A stretch of 64,000 bases of DNA. Origin: CAZDBA01 sp965224765. Lineage in GTDB: Bacteria; Planctomycetota; Planctomycetia; Pirellulales; Pirellulaceae. The DNA is taken from assembly GCA_965224765.1 (NCBI GenBank), contig CBDDAC010000015.1, forward strand, positions 113,983-177,982, read 5' to 3'. The position numbers and the translations under genes were made by a program. Shown here piece by piece: positions 38,538 to 47,050 of this stretch. The notes under the pieces were generated by a model. It was given only the letters and a program-made list of their open reading frames with translations. It was not told the origin of the DNA and made no database searches. Position 1 is the stretch's first letter. Each line of letters opens with the position of its first letter.

Positions 38538-38879
38538 TGATGGAAACTCACAGGCAAGAATTTAAAGGCAATAAACAGAGAGCTTCCCAAAGGACAACTC
38601 TCATGCAAGTAATACACGATAAACGATATGCGACATTGGCCAACCAAAAACGCCAAACATCAGCTCATTTTTCTCGGCGGACAAGTTATGTTTGCTGAAT
38701 TACCGTCGCGACTGTCATAGCGACACTCGACGGAAAAAATTCATCGACGCAACTAAGGTTAAATCGCACACATCTATTGCTTTTCCGCAATACGTTTCTT
38801 TGAAAGAAACGAAGCAATACTTGCATTGCGCCGCAAGCCAACTTCGCCGCCGGCCCCGACTACCAGTTGCGCCAAACCA
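38538..38879. other. Intergenic region with nested palindrome
   Basis: It holds the start side of the clostripain-like gene and the 3' side of the HNH gene. A 19-bp palindrome CGTTTCTTT-G-AAAGAAACG (38793-38811) is enclosed by ATTGCTT (38776-38782) and AAGCAAT (38812-38818). This is probably a transcription terminator for the HNH gene on the minus strand. No gene otherwise. Confidence 0.55.
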
Positions 38880-39527
38880 CTAATTCAAATTCAAAGACGT
38901 CGAATTGCCTTTTAGAAAGGTCTTCCAGCTCTCGTACTTGGGGTTATCCATTTTGATATCAAGCAAGGGGTTCTGTTGAGGCCGAACCGGCTTGCGAATC
39001 AGCTTCATCCCTGCACGTTCAGGAGTACGATCGCCTTTTCGAGTATTGCACTTCAGACAACAGCAGACAACATTCTCCCAAGTTGTCGCCCCGCCTCTGC
39101 TGCGCGGAATGACATGGTCAAAGCTCAATTGGCTAAGCGGAAAAACATGGTCACAATACTGGCAGCGATTTCCATCACGTGCGAAAAGGTTCCTACGATT
39201 GAAACGCAAAGTCAGCTTGGGAACTTTGTCATAAAAGTTCAACCGAACAACGCGAGGGACCTGAATCGAAAAGTTAACACTTCGAACCCAATCCATCTCT
39301 TCATTGGATCGATTCTCTGGGTCGGCAGAAATATGCTCACTCAAATCAAGCCACGACTCGAAATCATAATTGAAGAATTGACCGCCTTCGACATGAATGA
39401 CTTCTGCCAAATCGCGGTACAAAAGAACGAGGGCACGGCGAACGGTGACCACATGAACCGCCATATAGAAACGATTGAGTACCAGAACACTACCAATTAA
39501 TGGAGAAGCTATGCGACTTTGCTCCAT
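38880..39527 (-). CDS. HNH endonuclease family protein
   Basis: 215 residues. The HNH zinc-finger nuclease domain at about 112-170 reads RDGNRCQYCDHVFPLSQLSFDHVIPRS (cited in parts: CQYC, DHVIPRSRGG), then WENVVCCCLKCNTRKGDRTP. Both CXXC pairs and the DHV/N/H catalytic residues are present. The N-terminal part (SVLVLNRFYMAVHVVTVRRA) matches the widespread stand-alone HNH proteins of unknown role, often in housekeeping contexts. It is not flanked by phage, intron or restriction genes here. Complete and probably active. Confidence 0.88.
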   Translation of the reverse strand: MEQSRIASPLIGSVLVLNRFYMAVHVVTVRRALVLLYRDLAEVIHVEGGQFFNYDFESWLDLSEHISADPENRSNEEMDWVRSVNFSIQVPRVVRLNFYDKVPKLTLRFNRRNLFARDGNRCQYCDHVFPLSQLSFDHVIPRSRGGATTWENVVCCCLKCNTRKGDRTPERAGMKLIRKPVRPQQNPLLDIKMDNPKYESWKTFLKGNSTSLNLN

Positions 39528-39797
39528 TCAAAGTCTCCCATTTACTGTCGGCAATCCCGCAGACAAAGGTTGAGGTTTTAGTTCGCAACCAGCGTTTGAA
39601 TCTAAACCCTCTTTTGGCATTCTAACCACTTGCTGAAACTGATTCCACTGAATTAGAGAACTGTAAAGATAAATCGCGTCAATCCGTCCACTTTTTCACA
39701 TTCGGTAGAAGCTGGCAGTGCAGGCATTTCGCTTCACCGTTTTCGTATACGAAAAATTAAAGTTTTTTCTTGCCTATCGTTTATCGAAGCCATTAAC

Positions 39798-40169
39798 ATG
39801 AGTTCCAAACAGAATGTTTTGCCTGGGCAAAAGGACTGTCGCCACGCCCCAACTTTCAGGAACTTCATGCTTCACTATTCATGCGATCGCTGTAAGAACT
39901 CGATCGACGAAAACGAGTTTCGTCATATCGTAAAAATTGAAATTCATGCTTCCATCAATAACGGCCCACACCCACTCGACGAAGAACGAGACCACCTCGT
40001 CGAAATAGAGGAAATCCTGTCTCGCATGGAAGAAAAAGAATGCGAAGACATCGCCGATGAACTCTATCAACGTCGGACATTCGATCTTTGCCCTCGTTGC
40101 TATCGACAGTATTTGAGAAATCCATTGGCAATCGAAGCGGCATCGCCCTTCGGTTTCAGTCAAAATTAG
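39798..40169 (+). CDS. Small zinc-ribbon-like protein
   Basis: 123 residues (or 100 if started at the ATG at 39867, MLHYSCDRCKNSID). Two CXXC pairs far apart, CDRC and CPRC, suggest one metal site. Between them is an acidic helical part (EEILSRMEEKECEDIADELY). This arrangement is common in short planctomycete proteins of unknown function. The IS1182-family element inserted 120 bp downstream does not disturb it. Confidence 0.6.
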   Translation: MSSKQNVLPGQKDCRHAPTFRNFMLHYSCDRCKNSIDENEFRHIVKIEIHASINNGPHPLDEERDHLVEIEEILSRMEEKECEDIADELYQRRTFDLCPRCYRQYLRNPLAIEAASPFGFSQN

Positions 40170-40290
40170 TCAACGGGTTGCTAGGGGAATACACTCACAA
40201 AGCAACTCGGCTTGCTATGGCTCGGCGTTCAGGACTAAACTCAACGCGAAGTAAGGGTCAGTGTAGGATCGTCCTCGCTCACGCGACTAG

Positions 40291-41792
40291 GTTGTGATTA
40301 AATTCTGCAGCGACAGTTTTAGCGAAATTTTGGCGCTGGATTTTTGATTTTGAATTTTTGTTTGCCGTTTTTCAGGCTTGGTATGTTTTTGTGTTTCGAT
40401 TGGTTGCTTTTTGTAGCATTCAATCGCGTCCTTTCTGCTTTAAATCGCCGCTTTGACGCCCTTTAACGCCATCCAACGCATAAAGTTAAACGTCAACGCT
40501 ACGAGTAACGTTGCCGATTGCACTCGAGCCAAACCTCGAACTCGAAACTGCTGGAGCCCTCGATTGCGGAACTCCGCGTTAGGAAACTCTGCGATCGAAG
40601 GCCGCGCTTTATAAAGTTCCTTTGCTGAGTCCGTTGCCATTCGCTGCCGAAACTTGAACACCTCGTCGGTGTCTTTCGGCTGACGTTCATGCGGATCGTT
40701 GCCGTTTTTTAGCAGCTTTGCTTCTTTAGGAATCGGACCATAAACCGCAGTGCCTTGCCTTTCAAGCAACGTGATATCAGCGTGCGTCGTAAAGCCGCCA
40801 TCTACCAGCATTTTCTCTGGAACCTCGCCATGCCGAGCAACTACTTTTTTGTGCATGACGCTCATCTGCCCGCCGTCACTGCCATTGTTGTTGACTTCCA
40901 CGTCGAGGATTACACGAGAATCTGCTGTCGTCGCAAGGTGAACGTTGTAGCAAGGACGGTAGCCACCGCTGGCCACTTTCATCTTGCGGGCGTCAGGGTC
41001 TGTTGTGCTACAACGAGCTTCAGCACCGCTACCCTTCTTGCGTTTTTCTTTGCGGGCGCGAAGTTCTTGAAGTTGTTCCAGAGCGTCAGCGAGCCGTGAT
41101 TGGCGTTCTTCGGCGGAGCGAAGTTGAGCCGCTTCTTGCTTTGAACGACTTGTTTGCCCGATAGAAGAATCGTCCGTTTCTGCTCGCAATTGTTCTACGC
41201 GTTGCTTGGCATGGCTCAAGCTTTCTGTGAGCGTGCCTTGGCGGCGAAACGAACCTCCACCAGCGCTGGCGCGAACACGCATCCCATCTTGAGCAATCAC
41301 ATCGAGTTCAACTAAACCTTGCGAGATCAGCGTGCCGACCGTTTCGCTGAGAAGCTCGTCAAAGAACTCGGGGTTGGTTGAGCGGAAATCACTCAAGAGG
41401 TGGTGGTTGACGCTGACTCCGCCGCAAATCCACATGTAGCCAAGGTCGCGTTCGCACAACCGTGCCACGTGACGGGCGCTGCTGATCCCTTCGAGCGTCG
41501 CGAACATCCAAAGTGAAAGAAGAATTTTCGGATCGACCGGCGTCCGTCCTGCACGCCCTTCCACTGCCAGGATCTTTCCGTAAAGCTTTGAAAAATCCAA
41601 TGACTCTACATATTCCCAAACCACGCGAGCACGATGGTCTGTCGAAAGAAGTTCGTCGAGGCAGAAAGGTTTCCATTCTGATTGATGACGTTCTGGCCGT
41701 TGCACTCGTGCAAACACTCTTTTTTTATTGTTCATTACTAAGTTTTAGCGCAAAACAAATACTTGCTCCAGCCCAGTTGATTTAATCACAAC
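40291..41792 (-). mobile_element. IS1182-family insertion sequence A, complete, 1502 bp
   Basis: Terminal inverted repeats start GTTGTGATTAAAT on both sides (40291-40303 and reverse complement at 41780-41792). A 4-bp palindromic direct repeat CTAG flanks it (40287-40290 and 41793-41796). The outside sequences are R3 repeat parts: left ends CCTCGCTCACGCG, right begins ACGCGTCAGC. A single transposase gene is on the minus strand. Confidence 0.88.
40440..41735 (-). CDS. IS1182-family transposase (element A)
   Basis: 431 residues. The N-terminal domain is typical of IS1182/IS5-superfamily enzymes (FCLDELLSTDHRARVVWEYV; GRTPVDPKILLSLWMFATLE; ISSARHVARLCERD; VNHHLLSDFRS). The DDE core has Asp in LDVIAQDGMRVRASAG and in EKMLVDGGFTTHADI, and the Glu side in the C-terminal region near FKFRQRMATDSAKELYKARP. 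The coiled insert at about 175-235 (KQRVEQLRAETDDS...) is common in this family. Frame intact. Confidence 0.92.
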   Translation of the reverse strand: MNNKKRVFARVQRPERHQSEWKPFCLDELLSTDHRARVVWEYVESLDFSKLYGKILAVEGRAGRTPVDPKILLSLWMFATLEGISSARHVARLCERDLGYMWICGGVSVNHHLLSDFRSTNPEFFDELLSETVGTLISQGLVELDVIAQDGMRVRASAGGGSFRRQGTLTESLSHAKQRVEQLRAETDDSSIGQTSRSKQEAAQLRSAEERQSRLADALEQLQELRARKEKRKKGSGAEARCSTTDPDARKMKVASGGYRPCYNVHLATTADSRVILDVEVNNNGSDGGQMSVMHKKVVARHGEVPEKMLVDGGFTTHADITLLERQGTAVYGPIPKEAKLLKNGNDPHERQPKDTDEVFKFRQRMATDSAKELYKARPSIAEFPNAEFRNRGLQQFRVRGLARVQSATLLVALTFNFMRWMALKGVKAAI

Positions 41793-42230
41793 CTAGACGC
41801 GTCAGCAATGCTTTATGGAAACCCGAAGCGTGAGCGAGGCCGAACCTGACACGCCCTCGTTCACGCTTCGTGTTTCCATAGGGCATGCCGGCTACGCCAT
41901 TCTGTTCATGCATAAATGAAAGATCACAGCCGCTTCACGGCGACCAGATCCAAAGCGGAAGTTGGTGCAGAACTAAGGACTCATGGGCAAATCGCGTAGG
42001 ATGAATTCTTGGGTGCCATGCTCCTCGCAACGCGTGGGCATGCCTCAACGAGAATCCATTGAGTTGATTTCAATGCTTAGGCTGCCAACGAGCCATTGTC
42101 AAAAGAACATGGCCACGCGAGCGAGGCCATGGCACCCAGCGCAAATTCTCACGAACACAAATTCTCACGAACGCGAAGCTTCACAATACACTTGCCGCGG
42201 AGCGGCTATTTCCCTTAGCCCCAGACTTCA
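41793..42230. repeat. Repeat cluster between the two IS1182-family elements
   Basis: A long R3 palindrome at 41814-41880: left arm TATGGAAACCCGAAGCGTGA, right arm TCACGCTTCGTGTTTCCATA, stem about 27 bp. R2 elements at about 42002-42043 (GGGTGCCATGCTCCTCGC...) and 42105-42140 (CATGGCCACGCGAGCGAGGC). A 16-bp doublet AAATTCTCACGAACAC/G at about 42142-42175. The left half of an R4 unit (42193-42230) ends CCCCAGACTTCA at the second IS. Confidence 0.8.
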
Positions 42231-44014
42231 GGGCTTGTTGATTAAGTACTTGCCTGGGGTGTTAAAAATTTATGAGAACCCGGATGATGTTTGGAAAGGA
42301 GTCAAACATGGATTGGGCCAAGGTCAAAGAGAGTCGCGATCAATTAGTTTTGTTTCCGGAGCGTCTGGACGAATCAATTCCGGCCAACCATGACGTTCGC
42401 GTGTTGGACCGGATTCTTCGAGGTGTCGACTGGTCAAGTTGGGAAACGAAGTATGCCCTTGTCAGGGGTCGTCCTCCGCTTCACCCGCGAATCGTGGCCA
42501 GCGTCATCCTCTACGGCTTGTTTTGCCGGATCATCAGCAGTCGGATGCTGGAGGAAGCGTTAACGATTCGCTTGGATTTCCGCTGGCTCGTCGAAAGTCG
42601 TTCGATCGACCACACAACGATTTGCAAATTCCGGATCGGGAACCAAGAAGCCCTGAGCGGACTGTTCATCCAGATGGCATTGCTTGGACAAGAACTGGGC
42701 TGGGTACGCCTGGACAGCCTCGGCTTCGACGCGACCCGCATGCGTTCCAACAACTCGCGCCAAGCCAGTCGGACTCCGGAGCGTCTGCGTGAACTTAAAA
42801 AAGAACTCACTGCAGCCTACCAACAATTTGACGCTCAGGCCCAAGCGGCTGATCAACACGAATCCGAGCAGTTTGGCGGAGCTTCGCACCATCAGCTGGA
42901 AGTCGATTCGGCTCAGCTGGAGCGGAAACTTGCCAAAGTCAACGCCGCTTTGGCCGAAGTGGAAAAGCTCGAATCGGCGGGCAAAACGGTTCCCGCCCGA
43001 ATCCCGATGACCGATCCGGAATCACGGATCATGCCCAATAAAGACGGCGGTCACTCTCCCAACTACAGTCCGATCTCAACGGTCGATATCGACAGCGGGG
43101 TGATCGTCGACGCGAGCGTGCTCAACGAAATCAACGAAGACGGTCAGCTGATGGGCTCGATCGCAAGGGTTCAAGAAAACTTTGGGCTGGAGTCGGCGCC
43201 CGGCAAGGCGTTGGCCGATGGCTTGATGGCCACGGGGGAAAACATCGCCAAGTGCAACGAAGCAGGCGTCGAACTTTACGCACCGACCAAAACGACAGAT
43301 CCCACAAAAAACCCAGCAGTTCGCGAGAATCTCAAGGAGCCGGTCGCCCCATCAGACCGAGGCAGGCTGCCCGTCGTCAACGTGACGGTGGCAGGCGTTA
43401 AGCGAACACAACTTTCCAAAGACGCTTTCGTTTTCGATTCGGAGAACGATTGTTACTGGTGCCCCAATGGCCAAGCACTGGAGTTCAAAGGCAAATCGCG
43501 TGATAAGCGTTCTTCTGGCGAAAGTCGCATGCGTTTCCGTTACAAGATCGACAGCGAAGTTTGTTCTGGCTGCCCGCTGGCGGCACTTTGCATACGCAAG
43601 GCGGGCACTGGCCGTCAGGTGACCCATGAAGAGCACGAACTTTCGCGGGTTGCTCATGCTCAGAAGATGGCGACGGAGGAAGCGAAAGAGATCTACCGGA
43701 AACGTCAACATCCGACCGAGCGTCCGTTCGCCGTGATTAAGTCACAGTTTGGGATGCGACAGTTCCTGACTCGAACCCTCGAGCGTGTAAGCCAGGAATG
43801 GAATTGGTGCGTGGCCGCTTTCAACGTCCATCGGTTGATCGGACTGTCTCGCAACCATGCCGGTCCTCCGCCACCAGCATGCGAAGTTTCCCCGTCCCTT
43901 TCACCCTTTTAATTTGAGTCGTCGCTGCCCCCGCCACCGGTCTGTTTCGACCGAGCGGGGGAATGGGGGGAAACCAAACTCAAACCAACGAAACTGAAAT
44001 TAATCAACAAGCCC
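42231..44014 (+). mobile_element. IS1182-family insertion sequence B, complete, 1784 bp, inside an R4 hairpin
   Basis: Perfect 15-bp terminal inverted repeats GGGCTTGTTGATTAA (42231-42245) and TTAATCAACAAGCCC (44000-44014). A 4-bp direct repeat TTCA (42227-42230 and 44015-44018) flanks it. Removing the element and one TTCA restores CCCCAGAC-TTCA-GTCTGGGG, the R4 hairpin seen elsewhere in the window, so the insertion point is exactly its loop. Confidence 0.95.
42308..43912 (+). CDS. IS1182-family transposase (element B)
   Basis: 534 residues. Start: the ATG at 42308 behind GGAAAGGAG; upstream in-frame ATGs lack a site. The N-terminal domain reads DVRVLDRILRGVDWSSWETK and GRPPLHPRIVASVILYGLFC. 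The DDE core has Asp in LDSLGFDATRMRSNN and in GKALADGLMATGENIAKCNE, a Cys-rich insert (CYWCPNGQALEF; CSGCPLAALCIRK), and a C-terminal RPFAVIKSQFGMRQFLTR containing the last acidic/basic motif region. It is longer than and clearly different from the element A enzyme (about 100 residues more, with the Cys cluster). Frame intact. Confidence 0.93.
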   Translation: MDWAKVKESRDQLVLFPERLDESIPANHDVRVLDRILRGVDWSSWETKYALVRGRPPLHPRIVASVILYGLFCRIISSRMLEEALTIRLDFRWLVESRSIDHTTICKFRIGNQEALSGLFIQMALLGQELGWVRLDSLGFDATRMRSNNSRQASRTPERLRELKKELTAAYQQFDAQAQAADQHESEQFGGASHHQLEVDSAQLERKLAKVNAALAEVEKLESAGKTVPARIPMTDPESRIMPNKDGGHSPNYSPISTVDIDSGVIVDASVLNEINEDGQLMGSIARVQENFGLESAPGKALADGLMATGENIAKCNEAGVELYAPTKTTDPTKNPAVRENLKEPVAPSDRGRLPVVNVTVAGVKRTQLSKDAFVFDSENDCYWCPNGQALEFKGKSRDKRSSGESRMRFRYKIDSEVCSGCPLAALCIRKAGTGRQVTHEEHELSRVAHAQKMATEEAKEIYRKRQHPTERPFAVIKSQFGMRQFLTRTLERVSQEWNWCVAAFNVHRLIGLSRNHAGPPPPACEVSPSLSPF

Positions 44015-44397
44015 TTCAGTCTGGGGTATCCAACCCAAAAAAACCGAGTCGCGGAGCGACGGCATCTGTTGCGTCTCGGCATATGGCTGAATGCCGCGCG
44101 GATATTCTGACGCCAGTCCTCCCCGGCGCTTCCCCTCTACCAGACGCTAAGCGTCCGACCCTCCTGAAGGCCCGAAGAATGGGGCCTGGTTTCCCCACCG
44201 CACTCGCGTGGGAATTCCAATGTTGGCATTTCATTGCAGTTCTTGAGAACAGAGTTTGTCGCCAACAACCGGAAGTAGGTCTCGAATCTGCACAAATCTT
44301 CATACCGCGATGAAAGTTGCACTATTCGATCAAATGAGGCCTGTTAGAATTTCGATTTTCCATCAGTTGTTTGCCATAAACTTGAAGTTCGAATCCG
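44015..44397. repeat. Right half of split R4 unit and leuB upstream region
   Basis: 44015-44075 continues the R4 unit (TTCAGTCTGGGGTA..., then GTCGCGGAGCGACGGCATC). 44110-44170 is GC-rich filler (CAGACGCTAAGCGTCCGACC, itself a small palindrome). 44330-44397 should hold the leuB promoter. No gene is supported. Confidence 0.6.
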
Positions 44398-45525
44398 ATG
44401 AAAAACACTTCCATTTTGCTTTTGCCCGGTGACGGAATTGGTCACGAAGTCATCGCCGAAGTCCGCCGTGTAATGGAGTGGATTTCCGCCAATCGTCAAA
44501 TCAACTTTGATGTCACTACCGATGACATTGGTGGAGCAGCTTTCGACAGATATGGAACACCGCTTGCCGATTCCACTTTGGACCACGCTCGAAGCGTAGA
44601 CGCGATTGTCATGGGATCAGTCGGCGGCCCCAAATGGGATGGAGTGCAACGGCAACTTCGACCCGAAGCGGGCCTGCTTCGAATTCGCAAAGAGCTGGAC
44701 TTGTTTGCCAACTTGCGCCCGGCAACCTGCAGCCCTGCACTGGTATCGGCCTCCTCACTCCATGAAAACCTGGTCTCTGGTTTGGATATTCTCATTGTGC
44801 GTGAACTGACCGCGGGAGTCTATTTTGGCCAGCCCCGCGGAATCGAAACCCTCCCTGATGGGCGCCGCCGAGCCTTGGACACACAAGTCTATTTCGAAAG
44901 TGAAATCGAGCGCTTGCTTCGGGTTGCGTTTGAGTTGGCTGGCAAGCGTGGACAACAAGTTCATTCAGTCGAAAAAGCTAACGTCATGGAGTCGGGAGTC
45001 TTCTGGCGAGAAATCGCCACTCGCATCGGTGGAGAGTACCCCAACATCAATTTGGAACACATGTACGCCGACAACTGCGCAATGCAGTTAGTTCGTGCCC
45101 CCAAACAATTCGACGTCATCGCAACAGACAACTTGTTCGGGGACATTCTGTCAGACTGTGCGGCGATGTTAACGGGCTCGCTTGGCATGCTGCCCTCGGC
45201 ATCGCTGGGACCAGAAGTCGACGGAAAACGCGCCGCTCTCTACGAACCAGTTCACGGATCCGCTCCAGATATCGCGGGGCAGGGGATTGCCAACCCCTTG
45301 GCAACCGTCCTCTCTTTTTCCATGTGCCTGCGTTTCTCATTGGACATGGGCAGCGAAGCCGACATGATTGAAAAAGCAGTCGACAACGTTCTCGCCAATG
45401 GAATCCGCACCGTTGACATAACAACCGAAGGCATCAGCCCCGTTTCGACCTCCGAGATGGGCACCGAATTGATCAAAGAACTGGATCGGTTGAATGCCTC
45501 GTCGGCTGCCAAGTCGAAAACGTAG
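44398..45525 (+). CDS. leuB: 3-isopropylmalate dehydrogenase
   Basis: Third step of leucine biosynthesis: oxidative decarboxylation of 3-isopropylmalate with NAD, in the cytoplasm. 375 residues, standard length. Motifs: LLPGDGIGHEVIAEVRRVM, MGSVGGPKWDGVQRQLRPEA with the LRIRKELDLFANLRP loop, the catalytic RELTAGVYFGQPRG (Tyr and Arg present), VEKANVMESGVFWRE (Lys), the metal/substrate NLFGDILSDCAAML, and the NAD site EPVHGSAPDIAGQGIANPLA. Monocistronic as seen; leuC/leuD are not in the window. The next gene is convergent, with repeats between. Confidence 0.97.
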   Translation: MKNTSILLLPGDGIGHEVIAEVRRVMEWISANRQINFDVTTDDIGGAAFDRYGTPLADSTLDHARSVDAIVMGSVGGPKWDGVQRQLRPEAGLLRIRKELDLFANLRPATCSPALVSASSLHENLVSGLDILIVRELTAGVYFGQPRGIETLPDGRRRALDTQVYFESEIERLLRVAFELAGKRGQQVHSVEKANVMESGVFWREIATRIGGEYPNINLEHMYADNCAMQLVRAPKQFDVIATDNLFGDILSDCAAMLTGSLGMLPSASLGPEVDGKRAALYEPVHGSAPDIAGQGIANPLATVLSFSMCLRFSLDMGSEADMIEKAVDNVLANGIRTVDITTEGISPVSTSEMGTELIKELDRLNASSAAKSKT

Positions 45526-45802
45526 GCTAGTCCAACGGGAGGTTGAGGCTGCCGAAACATTTCCACATTTCATCCTGAAGGCGAGAGTAATGTCGTCGTT
45601 CGAGTAGGTTTCGGCAGGAGCCTCAACCTCCCATAAATTCGATCGTGTATTGCGATTGGACCCAACTGCCCATAAAAGGTGGGACGCTCGGTATCGCGAA
45701 GGTCGTCTTGAGTCTGTCCCAGTTGTGGTACAAATCCCTTCGCGATGAATCCGAGCGTCCCATACAAGTGGACGCGATCGTTGGCGAACTGAACGATTCC
45801 AG
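45526..45802. repeat. Convergent intergenic region with inverted R1 pair
   Basis: R1 copies face each other at 45537-45558 (GGGAGGTTGAGGCTGCC) and 45607-45632 (GGTTTCGGCAGGAGCCTCAA), forming a roughly 96-nt inverted repeat. The separate long hairpin at 45681-45761 is listed below. No gene is supported; the open frame 45570-45806 has only a TTG start and reads through these repeats. Confidence 0.75.
45681..45761. other. 81-nt two-part hairpin
   Basis: Outer stem GGGACGCTCGG (45681-45691) pairs with CCGAGCGTCCC (45751-45761), 11 bp perfect. Inner stem ATCGCGAAGG (45693-45702) pairs with CCTTCGCGAT (45737-45746), 10 bp perfect. There is a small asymmetric internal loop and a 34-nt apical loop. 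It lies 42 bp downstream of the minus-strand secreted-protein gene and has no T-run. Confidence 0.75.
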
Positions 45803-46807
45803 TCAACGACTCAGTTGATAGAGCAAATTACGATGGGTCGAGAAATCAGTGGCAAGCTGCCGCAACGAAGCGGGCAGTGCTCGCTGATGCTGCACCAAGG
45901 CGCGATCCACTCCGGATTCAATCAACTCGCGGGCCCAGCCTGATGGCACTGAGTAGTCTTCCTTACCGCCAAACGTTTTTTCGAACTTGGCCAAGAGGTT
46001 GTCATTTGCCGAATCAACGTTGCTGCGGTAATTTGCCCAACTACGCCGCAGTTCCAATTCGCTTTGGACGTATTTGATTGCGACCCTCCTCGCCTGATCG
46101 TCACCTTTCAAATAGGTCGGCACAATAAAAGTCTTTTTGGCACTTACAGGCTCGGTCAAACCAGCAAACAGTTTCCGCTTGCCCTCCGCTGAACAAACCA
46201 CACGCAAGACTCCGCCGCGCCAACTCATGGGAACTCGAAACGTGACGATCAGGTCACGACCACCCTCCAGGGTGAGTTGCTTGGAAGGATGAAAGCGAAA
46301 GAAGGCGCCGGTGCCACGATGAATCGTCCCACTGGCAACCAAGATTTCCTGTTCGGGAATCCGATCAAACCGTAAGGTTTCCGATCGCGTCTGGCTGGCT
46401 CCCGCATTCCCATTCACGTTAACGATCTTTTCAAGGCTGCCTGTCGCATGAAAACCGAGGTTCGACTTGCGTTCCTGGTGCTCTTCAACAGTGATCAAAC
46501 CTTGAATGTCCGTTTGCATCTGCGTTCGTGGTGCATAGTCAACCAACGGATAAACGTTTCGATTCCAATGAACTTGGAAATTGAACTCACGAACCGAATC
46601 ACGGTCGTTTCCCGAGAACATGGTAGATACAGGAATCAAGACTTCAACCAATCGCTCGTTGGATTGCTCCAACTCACTTGGGATTTTACAGGCCTCTACA
46701 ATAACCGGCACATCGAACTGAATCGCGTCCTGAGCAAGTGCGACACTTGCGCCGAGTACCAACATCCACCAGAACAAAACAAACACTACGCTTCGGGTAG
46801 CCGACAT
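45803..46807 (-). CDS. Secreted protein of unknown function
   Basis: 334 residues with a clear signal peptide (VVFVLFWWMLVLGASVALAQ). The mature N-terminal half is beta-rich (FNFQVHWNRNVYPLVDYAPR; IHRGTGAFFRFHPSKQLTLE; DLIVTFRVPMSWRGGVLRV). The C-terminal 90 residues are helical (QSELELRRSWANYRSNVDSA...). Not assigned to a family by eye. It lies convergent to leuB; no operon partner is visible. Probably periplasmic or cell-surface. Confidence 0.7.
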   Translation of the reverse strand: MSATRSVVFVLFWWMLVLGASVALAQDAIQFDVPVIVEACKIPSELEQSNERLVEVLIPVSTMFSGNDRDSVREFNFQVHWNRNVYPLVDYAPRTQMQTDIQGLITVEEHQERKSNLGFHATGSLEKIVNVNGNAGASQTRSETLRFDRIPEQEILVASGTIHRGTGAFFRFHPSKQLTLEGGRDLIVTFRVPMSWRGGVLRVVCSAEGKRKLFAGLTEPVSAKKTFIVPTYLKGDDQARRVAIKYVQSELELRRSWANYRSNVDSANDNLLAKFEKTFGGKEDYSVPSGWARELIESGVDRALVQHQRALPASLRQLATDFSTHRNLLYQLSR

Positions 46808-47050
46808 AAAACACTCTCAATAATGACGGTCAGCTTTCTTCCACCGGCATCCAATGGGTGGTGATTGCTGGAACGAGACTACTCCGTCATGGAGTGCGGC
46901 GAGCAAAAACGCGCGATCCCGAGTCACGATTCTTTCCTCATTGATTGAGGTGGGTCAAAGAACCAATGCCACGAAAGCGTGCACATCAACAGCGAGAATG
47001 ATACGCAGTCCGTCTGTTGAGAGTTCGAAAAAAGAAAAAAGTGATAGCGA

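Noticed and set aside
38880..39527. Homing endonuclease or restriction enzyme
   Set aside because: No intron, intein, methyltransferase or phage gene is adjacent; the protein matches the common stand-alone HNH type.
45570..45806. Small minus-strand gene
   Set aside because: TTG start only, no ribosome-binding site, and most of it reads through the 81-nt hairpin and an R1 repeat.
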